A DNA stretch of 64,000 nucleotides from Euleptes europaea. Taxonomy: Eukaryota; Chordata; Lepidosauria; Squamata; Sphaerodactylidae. Made by a program: the position numbers and the translations under genes. Location of the stretch: contig NC_079312.1 in assembly GCF_029931775.1 (NCBI RefSeq), positions 115,876,872 to 115,940,871 of the forward strand. Direction: 5' to 3'. Shown here piece by piece: positions 21,001-28,954 of the stretch (position 1 is its first letter; each line of letters begins with the position of its first letter). The notes below the pieces were generated by a model that was given only the letters and a program-made list of their open reading frames with translations, searched no databases and was not told the DNA's origin.

Positions 21001-22663
21001 ACTAGAAATAAGGATATTTGTGAATAGCACAAGGGGAACAAACAGAGAGAAAGGGCTCCCTTTAAGTCATGGACTCAACCTGAATCCGTGGGGCTGCGGT
21101 GACTGGGGGAATAGTCTACTCCTCAGGTCAAGGTAAAAGGAGCTGACATGAATCTTTATGAGTACTGATACCAAATCTGTCCAGGCTGCTGCTACTTGCT
21201 GCTCTATAGTGTACAAACTTAGAAAGTTTGCCAAACGGAGGGGGAAAATCCATGCTGGCTCCAGCTATCCAATAAACAGTCACTAGCAAGAGAGGGACGT
21301 CTGAGATTTTCTGCTTCCCTTCCAGCAGTATTCAGAAATTGAAGGTGATTTATTGTTAGGCTATGTGACAATGAGGAGTTCAACGGGTACTACTCTGCCC
21401 CCTTTCAACTACCATATTGAAACGTAATCTATTTCTTCCAAAATAGAAAAAGTTTAGTCTTAGTTTAATAGCAACAAAATAATATTATTTTGAGATGCAT
21501 TGCATGTCCTGCTCCCCATCATCCCTCCCCAGTTATGGTTCTCAACTCCACTGCCATGTAATGAAAATGCAGCCCTTTGGGACATATGACGATGCACTGA
21601 TAGCTAGTAAGAAGAACAGAGGCAGCAAAGCGGTGAAGATGTTCAGATCCTGCAGATCTAGTCAACACTGTGATTATGAAAAGTGAATTTATACACACTA
21701 GGATTTTGATGAACACTACTGACTGTTGAAATATTACAAAGCACCCCCATAGCAATTTATAAGAGGTGTAGCGAGAGGCATAATTTGGACAACTGTGGTT
21801 GTGAGACATGGGCGGGGGCAGCCCTCCCACTAGGCAGACCTAGGGCATTGCTTAGGAGGCCAGCCTGCTTTCCCCCCCCCCCCAAAGGTAGGGGTACCAA
21901 AAAAGGCCATTTACCCTTCTGGGCCTCAGAGTGGTGGCTCCCATACCTAGGACAGTGAAAACCCTTCAACTAGCCCTGGTAGGGTTCCTAGGGTTGCCAA
22001 CCTCCAGGTACTAGCTGGAGATCTCCTGCTATGACAACAGATCTCCAGCCAATAGAGATCAGTTCCCCTGGAGAAAATGGCCACTTTGGCCATTGGAGTC
22101 GATGGCATTGAAGTCCCTCCCCTCCCCACACCTTGCCCTCCTCAGGCTCCACCCCTAAAACCTCCTGCTGGTGGTGAAGAAGGACCTGGCAACCCTAAGG
22201 GTTCCCAACTTCAGGTTGGAAAATGTCTGGAAATTTGGTAGTGAAGCTTGGAGAAGGCAGGGTTTGGGGGAAGGGAGGACCATAACAGGGTATAATGCCA
22301 TACAGTCCACCACCCACCCAAAGAAAGCATTTTCTTCAGGGGAAGTGATCTCTAGACTGGAAATCAGTTGTAATACCAGGAAATCACCAGGCCCCACCTG
22401 GAGGCTGGTGACCAACCATATGTAGGTAGCATGCAGAGAGGCAATCAGCAACAAGACTTTACCTGGTCAGGACACTTACCCAGGGAGGTTGGTTTCTCTT
22501 CTGTTTTGTGGCTGCAAAAGCTTGTAACAAAACTAGGGCATGCTGCTGAAATTTTTCCCCCACCCATGCCATTACCTATTTTTGCATATACTTCTCCAGT
22601 ATCAAAGCATTTCTCTGCAAAAACGTTGTTCTGGTACTCTTCATTCTGGTGTTCTTCATCCAT
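11846..22663 (-). CDS. Type II C-type lectin-like receptor, 6 coding exons, 253 aa (FCER2/CD209-region lectin)
   Basis: Coding exons: 22663-22576, 20974-20861, 17560-17435, 16554-16409, 14648-14545 and 12029-11846. All have GT/AG borders and matching phases (total 762 nt). The start at 22663 has a strong ACCATGG context. Residues 1-80 are cytoplasmic with tyrosines in GEVYAKIE (about 24-31) and EYEYIKL (about 44-50). Residues about 82-109 are the membrane span. Residues 114-236 are one lectin domain (ECPNGW, CYQF, YWIGLSY, WKWVDE, WDNIEC, FFCEK). There is almost no neck. The missing EPN/QPD suggests protein binding instead of calcium-dependent sugar binding. Its position next to TRAPPC5 matches the mammalian FCER2/CLEC4G/CD209 cluster (remembered synteny), but one-to-one orthology is unproven. 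Confidence 0.85.
12380..13000. repeat. GC-rich imperfect tandem repeat with GT run (lectin intron 5)
   Basis: A motif of the form GGAAGTGCTCCTCCAA..GGTGGAGAGC..GGGGGCAAAGAGAAAGG recurs with divergence at about 12590, 12690, 12790 and 12885. A (GT)n run lies at 12907-12924. This gives several short spurious ORFs on both strands. No element ends were found. Confidence 0.55.
13685..14035. repeat. GGGTTGCCAGG-type repeat with internal inverted arms
   Basis: Begins AGGGTTGCCAGGTTCCCC. It contains an inverted pair: CACTTCCAGGTTTACCCTGG near 13780 against CCAGGGTAAACCTGAAAGTG near 13903. A related fragment starts at 16766. Probably a hAT-related MITE; the right end is not defined. Confidence 0.45.
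14545..14648 (-). CDS. C-type lectin receptor, exon 5 (WIGL part of lectin domain)
   Basis: The acceptor (T-run then CCCCCTAG) ends at 14649. The donor GTGAGTAAC begins at 14544. The 104-nt exon reads EFLDSKMDKAYWIGLSYEKD and then KRAWKWVDEKNEFYS with the last codon split. The WIGL and W-x-W-V-D blocks are the conserved core of the lectin fold. It starts in phase 0, directly continuing INSEREK of the previous exon. Confidence 0.9.
14945..15148. mobile_element. TAGGGTTGCCA hAT MITE, older copy
   Basis: Carries the family blocks TCCTGGAGATTTGGGGGTGG, GTGAGGTATAATACCACTGA, GGGAACTGATCTTTGTAGTC and CCACCTGGAAATTGGCA in the family order. The ends are decayed and no duplication was seen. Confidence 0.6.
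15156..15438. mobile_element. Fold-back MITE, about 283 bp, CCTTTTATG ends
   Basis: A long imperfect inverted repeat. The left arm runs from GGCCTTTTATGCAGG through GATTATGCATGCCTTTTCC and GTCAGAGGTCGCC. The right arm is its complement, ending GAAGCAATG...CATAAAAGGAC. The centre (about 15290-15310) includes CCAGATTCTGGCTAAAACAG. The ends resemble those of the 46444-46917 MITE, so the two may share a transposase (inference). Confidence 0.6.
16059..16390. mobile_element. Tigger/pogo-type non-autonomous element, 332 bp, TA target
   Basis: Ends CAGGTTGAATATTCCTTATC (16059-16078) and, inverted, CAGGTTGAGTATCCCTTATC (16390-16371), flanked by TA at 16057-16058 and 16391-16392. Internal text such as TTGGGGATGGGACCCAAGTC and TTTTAATAATTTTG matches, from memory, pogo-class repeats known in mammals. 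Its right end lies only 18 bases inside the intron from the donor of lectin exon 4. Confidence 0.8.
16409..16554 (-). CDS. C-type lectin receptor, exon 4 (start of lectin domain)
   Basis: The acceptor CATTGCAG ends at 16555 and the donor GTAAATATT begins at 16408. It reads (C)SAECPNGWEKLAEKCYQF, then a block containing WEDARKHCQNGDAKLVVINS, then EREK. These are the first lectin-domain cysteines and the W-x-x-A-x-x-x-C motif. A second AG (CTGTTTCCAG) lies 16 bases upstream, but using it would break the phase with the membrane exon, so 16554 is chosen. Confidence 0.9.
16765..16905. repeat. Fragment of GGGTTGCCAGG-type repeat
   Basis: Starts TAGGGTTGCCAGGTCCCC and continues with GATCGCGTCACTTCTGGTTT, parallel to the repeat at 13685. 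Truncated. Confidence 0.45.
17435..17560 (-). CDS. C-type lectin receptor, exon 3 (transmembrane)
   Basis: The acceptor TTATTTGCAG ends at 17561 and the donor GTAAGTCTA begins at 17434. The 126-nt exon in the phase set by exon 2 reads LLAFKSGQWRDICGRP, then FIAFSFLMFLSLILAIAALV, then LACLR with a split codon. The roughly 26-residue hydrophobic run preceded by R/K is a type II signal anchor. The other two frames are unlikely: one has a stop and one lacks a membrane-like profile. Confidence 0.88.
17657..18958. mobile_element. Rearranged hAT insertion in a SINE, with an inverted half copy
   Basis: A hAT element at 18104-18958 has ends CAGGGGTCGGCAAACT and AGTTTGCAGACCCCTG. Its left side sits in a minus-strand family A SINE (18026-18103) after the octamer GACTAGCC (18096-18103). 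Its right flank is unrelated. The missing SINE half is found upstream and inverted at 17657-17714, ending in the complementary octamer GGCTAGTC, followed by an inverted copy of the element's right arm (17715-18025). The interior (18350-18620) has about eight degenerate TAGACCTGGCCTCC units in both orientations. No transposase was seen. Confidence 0.75.
18966..19135 (-). mobile_element. CR1 LINE fragment
   Basis: The minus strand reads AGGAAAGGTTGAAGGAGCTG, GTATGTTTAGCCTGAAGAGG and AGACTGAGAGGTAATATGAT, the CR1 reverse-transcriptase C-terminal block LxLFSLxxRRLRGDMI. It is a short internal piece. Confidence 0.7.
19170..19250. repeat. 35-bp inverted repeat (hairpin)
   Basis: Arms 19170-19204 and 19216-19250 are perfect reverse complements, separated by 11 bases. 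The arms include CTACAACACATTAAAAAGTA. No associated gene; possibly a fold-back remnant. Confidence 0.75.
19797..20215 (+). mobile_element. CR1 LINE 3' end
   Basis: Contains CTAGAACACGGGGTCATCTG, ATTGTGGAACTCCCTGCCCC and AGACTGCTGGACTTGATGGG followed by the common 3' end CTGATCCAGCAGGGC. Nearly the same text occurs at 26757-27174, so the two are members of one subfamily. Severely 5'-truncated. Confidence 0.82.
20861..20974 (-). CDS. C-type lectin receptor, exon 2 (cytoplasmic tyrosine motifs)
   Basis: The acceptor CTTCTCTGTCCCTAG ends at 20975 and the donor GTGAAAAAG begins at 20860. It reads PETSDQEYENDNQEYEYIKL then SDMRMRKLPEVGVKTDS, with split codons at both ends. The acidic, tyrosine-rich block with YIKL could be a phosphorylation site for SH2 proteins (inference). 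The exon keeps the phase between exon 1 and the membrane exon. Confidence 0.8.
21989..22197. mobile_element. TAGGGTTGCCA hAT MITE, complete, 8-bp TSD
   Basis: Ends TAGGGTTGCCA and TGGCAACCCTA form a perfect 11-bp inverted repeat. They are flanked by the exact octamer AGGGTTCC at 21981-21988 and 22198-22205. This copy defines the family found about ten times in the window (14945, 22206, 37185, 38366, 38662, 40436, 45056, 57480, 57907, 60403). There is no ORF. Confidence 0.88.
22206..22420. mobile_element. TAGGGTTGCCA hAT MITE, diverged neighbour copy
   Basis: Follows the previous copy directly. It has CAGGTTGGAAAATGTCTGG, GGGGAAGTGATCTCTAGACT and CCCCACCTGGAGGCTGG in family order. The ends are decayed. 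Confidence 0.6.
22576..22663 (-). CDS. C-type lectin receptor, exon 1 (start, cytoplasmic)
   Basis: ATG at 22663-22661 in the context ACCATGG. It reads MDEEHQNEEYQNNVFAEKCF then DTGEVYAKI with a split codon, and donor GTAATGGCA begins at 22575. No in-frame ATG lies upstream in the open stretch. Phase 1 at the donor matches the two leading bases of exon 2. Confidence 0.78.
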
Positions 22664-23049
22664 GGTATGGTGAAACTGCACCCGTAATAGTTCCTAGAAT
22701 AACTAAGCTTAGCAGCCGGATGCTTGTTCTTTCTATCATAACCAGCTTCCTTTCTGTCTAAGAAGCCACAAACCATTCGTTGATCAGGACAAAGATCTTG
22801 CTTACTTGACAAAACCTACTAGAAGCACAGACTAATCTAGGATAGGCTTGCTGCAAGAGGACCAAATCATTTGCAAAAGAACACAAAACATGACTATGAA
22901 TCAGTATACAATAATAGAACTATTATGTTAAACTGTAACGTTTGTGTTAAGTGCAGTCAAGTCGCTTCTGACCTTATGAATCAATGGCCTCCAAAATGTC
23001 TTATCATTTACAGCCTTGCTCAAATCATGCAAACTGAGGGCTGTGGCTT

Positions 23050-23146
23050 TCTTTGTAGAGACAAAAAGGGCAAGAGTCCAGTAGCACCTTAAAGACTAAC
23101 AAAAATATTTTCTGGTAGGGTATGAGCTTTCGTGAGCCACAGCTCA
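23050..23146 (-). repeat. Partial unit of the short hammerhead-bearing palindrome family
   Basis: The minus strand has GTGAGCTGTGGCTCACGAAA, then GCTCATACCCTACCAGAAAA, then CTTTAAGGTGCTACTGGACT, matching 59488-59575. The CTGAAGA part of the core is missing, so this copy is truncated at its inner end. It sits inside the BovB relic. Confidence 0.78.
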
Positions 23147-23345
23147 CAATCCATCTCATGTTGGATCTTCCTCTTTTCCTTCTGCTTTCAACTTTTCTTA
23201 GCATTATTGCCCTTTCTAGTGACTTGTGTCTTCTCATAATGTGATCAGACATCCTTGTCTTGACACCTTTGCCAACTGGAAACCATTCTTTGGTTCTTGT
23301 AGGTTATCCGGGCTGTGTAACCGTGGTCTTGGAATTTTCTTTCCT

Positions 23346-23380
23346 GACGTTTCGCCAGCAACTGTGGCAGGCATCTTCAG
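23346..23380 (-). ncRNA. Hammerhead-ribozyme-like core in left Penelope arm
   Basis: Mirror copy of the core at 24334-24368, on the minus strand: CTGAAGA, stem II, GAAA, then CGTC. See that entry for pairing. Confidence 0.6.
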
Positions 23381-24333
23381 AGTAGTAACACTGAAGGACA
23401 GTGTCTCTCAGTGTCAAGGGTGTAGGAAGAGTAATATATAGTCAGAAAGGGGTTGGGTTTGAGCTGAGTATTGTCCTGCAAAAGTATTGTCCTGTAAGTA
23501 TCAAGATAATGTGCTAATGAGGGTATGGTATGTTAATATGGAACCATTGTATCCTGAAGTGATCTGTTAATGTGTGTAATCCAAAGCTAATCTGTATGGC
23601 TATTGTTGAATGCTGTCTTTGTCTGGAGGTTTTTCAGGGCAGGAAGCCAAGCCTTATTCATTCTTAAACTCTCCTCTTTTCTGTTAAAGTTGTGCTGATG
23701 TTTATGAATTTCAATGGCTTCTCTGTGCAATCTGACAAAATAGTTGGTAGAATTGTCCAGTCTTTCAGTGTCTTGGAATAAGACCCTGTGTCCTGTTTGT
23801 GTCAGTCCATGTTCAGCCACTGCTGATTTCTCAGGTTGGCCAAGTCTGCAGTATCAAAGATACTGCAGACTTGGCCAACCTGAGAAATCAGCAGTGGCTG
23901 AACATGGACTGACACAAACAGGACACAGGGTCTTATTCCAAGACACTGAAAGACTGGACAATTCTACCAACTATTTTGTCAGATTGCACAGAGAAGCCAT
24001 TGAAATTCATAAACATCAGCACAACTTTAACAGAAAAGAGGAGAGTTTAAGAATGAATAAGGCTTGGCTTCCTGCCCTGAAAAACCTCCAGACAAAGACA
24101 GCATTCAACAATAGCCATACAGATTAGCTTTGGATTACACACATTAACAGATCACTTCAGGATACAATGGTTCCATATTAACATACCATACCCTCATTAG
24201 CACATTATCTTGATACTTACAGGACAATACTTTTGCAGGACAATACTCAGCTCAAACCCAACCCTTTTCTGACTATATATTACTCTTCCTACACCCTTGA
24301 CACTGAGAGACACTGTCCTTCAGTGTTACTACT

Positions 24334-24368
24334 CTGAAGATGCCTGCCACAGTTGCTGGCGAAACGTC
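24334..24368 (+). ncRNA. Hammerhead-ribozyme-like core in right Penelope arm
   Basis: CTGAAGA (24334-24340) is followed by one extra T, then a stem II of GCC-T-GC / GC-T-GGC around a 7-base loop (24342-24360), then GAAA (24361-24364) and CGTC (24365-24368). These are the conserved C3-A9 and G12-A14 boxes, with stem III reduced to A-C/G-U and no loop. Hammerhead variants with such diminished stem III are reported for Penelope-like elements and act as dimers. Self-cleavage here is untested. Confidence 0.6.
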
Positions 24369-24899
24369 AGGAAAGAAAATTCCAAGACCACGGTTACACA
24401 GCCCGGATAACCTACAAGAACCAATGAACTCTGACCGTGAAAGCCTTCGACAATATTTGGAAACCATTCTGTTTCTCCATATTCTGTCCTAACAGTAGTT
24501 TCTTGTCCGGAGTACGGGTTGTGCATCAACATAATCAGAACCTCTGGCACACCCATTTCTTTTAAAACCTACCATAGCTCTTCATGATCCACACATTCAA
24601 AAGCTTTGCTGTAATGTATGAGACACAAACTTATTTCCTTCTGAAATTCTCTCATATGCTCCAGTAACCAATGTAAATTTGCAATATGTTCTCCAGTGCC
24701 CTTTCCTTTTCGAATCCAGCTTGAACATCTGGCATTTCTCATTCAATATATGGTAGCAGTCTTTGTTGTAAGATTGTGAGCATCACTTTACTCGCATGAG
24801 AAATTAATGCTAAGGTCTGATAGTTGCTGCAGTCTTTGATGTCTCTTTTTTAATGTAAATTGAGCATTTCTAGTCTTGGATTGTCCATTCTGGCATGGA

Positions 24900-26240
24900 T
24901 TAATGCTGTACAAATTGATTTTTGTTTTGTTCAGTAATGTACCTGTGTGTAGTTCTTAGCAGAATTTGGAAAAAAAAAGAGTTCGTCTGGGAAGTCAAAA
25001 AGCCAAAAATTAAGATTAAAATACTGCAGGAAAAGTGGCAGAATGGAGAGACTGAAATGCCAAATTTAAAGAGAGATGACTCTGTGGCTAAACCCATGCA
25101 GGTTACTGAGTGGATGAAAGAACAAGAGGGTATATCATTGCCAGAAGGGGAGGCAGATTTTGTTACAATTCCCTTGTATGCATGTTTATGGCATAAAATT
25201 TAGAAAAAGAAAAGTCATATAATGGGAAAAGTAGAATTACTGATGGGTTGACAAAGATGTGGTCAAAAAATTACATCAAATTACAGCCATCTATTTCCCT
25301 TTAATTTAAGTAATATGAGACTGAGAAGCCAATAAGTCAAAGAAAAATCAGAGAATTCAGGGTTGGCTCATTACAAAGATCTAATTAGAGGTAATGTGTT
25401 TATTCCCTACGAAACAGTAATGTTAGCAAGAGGGAATTGAATAACTACTTTTAATTATTTACAAGTGTTTTAACTTTTAAACTTTTAACACCTCACTTGA
25501 GAAAGGATGGATCCCTAAAGGAGCTAATAGACTTTCAGAAATTAGCAGTAGTAAATGGGAATAAAGGGTGTGAATTCAAATGGCACAAAGTAGTTGGATG
25601 TGATCTGGAGCTGACCCAGTTCGGTCGGATGTTTCCCCCCCCCAGTGAATTAACGAATGAGAGAAAACAGTTTAAAGATGATACTTCAGTGGTACTTGCC
25701 TTCATAAAGACTCTCTAAAATTGATCATACATAGCAATCCTGAGTGGGTGGGTGTGTGAGGCTTCCCAGCTGGGAACAAAGAAATATAAATATATATTTT
25801 AAATGCCCCACTCATTGACTTTACTGAGGCTTCACCAGCTATTTTGCTGCTGCAGCATGGAGGGGCGTTCTCATGCTGAAAGGGGTGAGGAAGCTGCCTA
25901 AAGGCAGCTTCGCCCCTGGGAACGCCTCCCAGGATGCCAGATCTGGGAGATACACTAGGACAACGCCGGTGGGGAGGCTGCGCAGTCGTTCTAGCATTGC
26001 ACTGCTGCGTCACTCTCCGGGGCTGGCGTAAGTCCCCCTTATGATGGCGCAAAGTGGCACATACATTAGTGTGGGGTTACGGCAGCTCCTGTGGAGTTTT
26101 GCCCCTCCTCTCTTCAGGAATGCACAGATGGTCTAACTGGAGAACATTAACTTTTTTTTGGCCATCAAATCACAGCCAGCATATGGCAACCCTGTGGAAG
26201 GATTCCAAGACAAGAGACATTTTATAATAGCTTTTACCTT
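24900..26240. other. No gene recognised
   Basis: A plus-strand open stretch at 24922-25203 has K/E-rich translation but no recognisable domain and no splice support. The stretch 25800-26060 is moderately GC-rich with a short inverted segment. Nothing is assignable. Confidence 0.45.
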
Positions 26241-26244
26241 TTAA

Positions 26245-27175
26245 GAGCAAATGAGATTCAATGTGAGCAAGTGTAAAGTGATGCATATTGGGGCAAAAAA
26301 TCCCAACTTCTCATATACACTGATGAGATCTGTGCTGGCAGCGACAGACCAAGAAAGGGATCTTGGGGTGGTAGTGGATAGCTCAATGAAGATGTCAACC
26401 AGGTGTGCGGCTGCTGTAAAAAAAGGCAAATTCCATGCTGGCCATAATTAGACGAGGAATAGAGAATAAAACTGCTGATATCATACTGCCCTTGTACAAA
26501 TCTATGGTGAGACCATGCTTGGAATACTGTGTACAGTTCTGGTCACCACACCTAAAAAAGGATATTACAGAGTTTGAGAAGGTGCAGAAAAGAGCAACCA
26601 AAATGATTAGGGGACTAGAGCAACTGCCCTACAAGGAGCGGTTGAAACACTTAGGGCTGTTTAGCTTGGAAAGAAGGCGGCTGAGGGGAGACATGATAGA
26701 GGTCTATAAAATTATGCATGGTTTGGAGAGAGTGGACAGAGAGAAGTTTTCCCCCTCTCCCATAATACTAGAACGCGGGGTCATCTGCTGAAGCTGGAGG
26801 GTGACAGATTCAAAACAGATAAAAGGAAGTATTTTTTCACACAACGCATAGTTAAATTGTGGAACTCCCTGCCCCAAAATGTGGTGATGGCTGCCAACTT
26901 GGAAGGCTTTAAGAGGGGAGTGGTCATGTTCATGGAGGAAAGGGGTATTCATGGCTACTAGTTAAAATTCAATACTGGTCAGGATGCATACCTATTCTCT
27001 CCAGGATCAGAGGAGCATGTCTATTATCTTGGGTGCAGTGGAACACAGGCAGGATGGTGCTGCTGCAGTTGTCTTGTTTGGGGGCTTCCTAGAGGCACTT
27101 CCTGGTTGGCCACTGTGTGAACAGACTGCTGGACTTGATGGGCCTTGGTCTGATCCAGCAGGGCTTTTCTTAAAG
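26245..27175 (+). mobile_element. CR1 LINE, 3' reverse-transcriptase part and 3' end
   Basis: Translated pieces give FNVSKCKVMHIGAKNPNFSY, DQERDLGVVVDSSMKM, then NKTADIILPLYKSMVRPCLE, YCVQFWSPHLKKDITEFEKV and [20 protein letters not shown], the C-terminal CR1 reverse transcriptase. A frameshift lies near the A run at 26418-26425, and the frame ends early near 26790. The 3' end repeats the text of 19797-20215. 5'-truncated and dead. Confidence 0.88.
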
Positions 27176-27179
27176 TGCA

Positions 27180-27870
27180 CGCTCACTCTGGGCCTACCTG
27201 CATCACACCCGTTGGTTAAACTTACCAGGTTATTTACCTCATAATATTCATGGTTGACTCTTTTATAAAAGTACTGAACCTATGACAACGCAAGTCTATC
27301 ACAAAAGTTATGTTTTACGGTGTCCTTTGCCTCCTTTTTAATTACTGTGGTGGCGTTTTTTAAGAGGTCCCCTGGTGGGACTTCTTGCCTGGGGATGCAT
27401 AAATTGGTGGCTGTAATACATTCTGCACAGCCCCCCCCCCCCCAAGATTAGATAGCATTTGCTTCTCACTCCATTAAAGAGCTTACCCAGCAAGAATTTC
27501 TCTTAAAAACCCAATTCTATACCTGTCTCTCTGATACAGTAAATATCTTGATTTTGAAGTGGTACCATACAGTTTATTTAAAGTATATAATTCTTTATAG
27601 AATCTCCAATTGTGTGGCATGGGGATTCTGGTCAGGTAACAGGCAAAAGTTTGTAAAGAGTACACACATCGTTTCTGATGAGAAAAGCCTGTAGTCACTT
27701 GCATGCTCTCTATCTAGAAGCAGTTATTCCTTTTGCCAGAGCCATTTGCTATAATAATTTACCATGAATTCTTTTGGACTATGGTTCATTGTTGATTTTT
27801 TATTGTATCGGAAGAGTGGCCAAGCTATTTAGAAACCAGCAAAAAGGACAAGACATATTTACTGCACCCT
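27180..27870. other. No feature recognised
   Basis: Non-coding sequence with a C run at 27430-27443. No repeat ends or exons seen. Confidence 0.5.
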
Positions 27871-28165
27871 GAATCATAGAGTTGGAAGGGACCGCCAGGG
27901 TCGTCTAGTCCAACCCTCTGCACAATGCAGGAAATTCACAACTACCTCCCCCCACACACCCTCAGTGACCCCTACTCCATGCCCAGAAATGACCAAGATA
28001 GATGCCCTCCCTCTCATGATCTGCCTAAGGTCATAGAATCAGCATTGCTGACAGATGGCTATCCAGCCTCTGCTTAAAAACCTCCAGGGAAGGAGCACTT
28101 ACCACCTCCCAAGGAAGTCTGTTCCACTGAGGAACCGCTCTGTCAGAAAATTCTTCCTAAGATGA
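27871..28165 (-). mobile_element. CR1 LINE 3' fragment
   Basis: The plus strand reads TCATAGAGTTGGAAGGGACC, CTCTGCACAATGCAGGAAAT, CCTCCAGGGAAGGAGCACTT and CAGAAAATTCTTCCTAAG, the classic antisense text of an amniote CR1 3' end. Confidence 0.85.
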
Positions 28166-28653
28166 AGATGTTGACAGGATTAAGGCAGCAAGAGTATATT
28201 CCAGGGTATTCAGTTTTAATGCAAATACAGAAATATCATAAACCATGTGCATGCAGTTCCTTCAATGCTAAGAGATCATTCCATAGCCTAACAGGTGTAG
28301 AACTATAGTGCAAGTATACATCAGTTGCTGTAGGTTAGCATAAGTTGGAATCTGTAGTCCAAACATGTGCATTTCCTGCAAGCTGGGTTCTAGCTGAATT
28401 AAGGGCCACTTCTGCTGTCCTCATTCTCAACAGTGTTATGCTTCATCTCTATAGTGATGGGTATGAGTATGCTCTCTGAGGCTGTTCCGCAGGCATGGGG
28501 CAACCACTGGAAAGGCTTGAGTCCAGACTGTTGCTGAACGTGCCTCAGGTAAGGGGGACATGGATGGGATACTGACCTTAGACCCAGCTGGGAAGAATGA
28601 TGCTGCCACACAACAACATACATCTATTTAAAATACTCAAGCTATGAAGAAGA

Positions 28654-28943
28654 GCCCCGTGGCGCAGAGTGGTAAGCTGCAGTACTGCAGTCCAAGCTTT
28701 GCTCATGACCGGAGCTCAATCCCATTGGTTTCAGATAGCTGGCTCCAGGTTGACTCAGCCTTCCATCCTTTCGAGGTCAGTAAAATGAGTACCCAGCTTG
28801 CTGGGGATAAAGGGAAGATGACTGGGGGATGCACTGGCAAACCACCCTGTAAAACAAAGTCTGCCTAGTAAATGTCGGGATGTGACGTCATCCCATGGGT
28901 CAGGAACAACCCGGTGCTTGCACAGGGGACTACCTTTACCTTT
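28654..28943 (+). repeat. tRNA-derived SINE (Sauria-like family B), complete
   Basis: The head GCCCCGTGGCGCAGAGTGGT is A-box-like and GAGCTCAATCCC is B-box-like. The body has AAAATGAGTACCCAGCTTGC and the tail is ACTACCTTTACCTT. Eleven-base duplications TATGAAGAAGA lie at 28643-28653 and 28944-28954. The family name is by recollection; retroposition is shown by the duplications. Confidence 0.85.
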
Positions 28944-28954
28944 TATGAAGAAGA

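Larger units (their letters stand above)
23290..24458. mobile_element. Penelope-like element pair, perfect-looking head-to-head palindrome
   Basis: Arms 23290-23855 and 23859-24424 are reverse complements wherever compared, around a 3-base AAA loop centred at 23857. The right arm has 34 extra bases (to 24458) ending AAGCCTTCGACAATATT. Twelve-base duplications GGAAACCATTCT at 23278-23289 and 24459-24470 flank the whole unit, so it inserted as one piece. Each arm encodes the C-terminal part of a Penelope protein (AVAEHGLTQTGHRVLFQDTE, then LHREAIEIHKHQHNFNRKEE, then NKAWLPAL), matching the GIY-YIG endonuclease end as I remember it. The protein N-terminus and reverse transcriptase are absent. 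Confidence 0.85.
22929..24850 (-). mobile_element. RTE-BovB LINE relic, interrupted by two insertions
   Basis: The minus-strand pieces 24850-24471, 23289-23147 and 23049-22929 correspond in order to the reverse transcriptase, C-terminal end and 3' tail of the intact BovB copy at 35632-36900. An example is the stretch for KGMGVPEVL..MHNPYSGQETTVRTEYGETEWFPN, split by the Penelope insertion. The tail ends GAAGCGACTTGACTGCACTT. Many differences from the 36-kb copy suggest an older insertion. Confidence 0.8.

Noticed and set aside
23744-24127. Possible host gene encoding the AVAEHGLTQTGHRVLF protein
   Set aside because: The same protein is encoded by both arms of the palindrome and resembles the Penelope endonuclease end, so it is transposon coding.
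24922-25203. K/E-rich 93-residue ORF
   Set aside because: No domain, no splice context and A-run derived bias; not supported as a gene.
27430-27443. CRISPR-like or satellite arrays
   Set aside because: Only homopolymer and dinucleotide runs are present; no regularly spaced direct repeats were found in the window.
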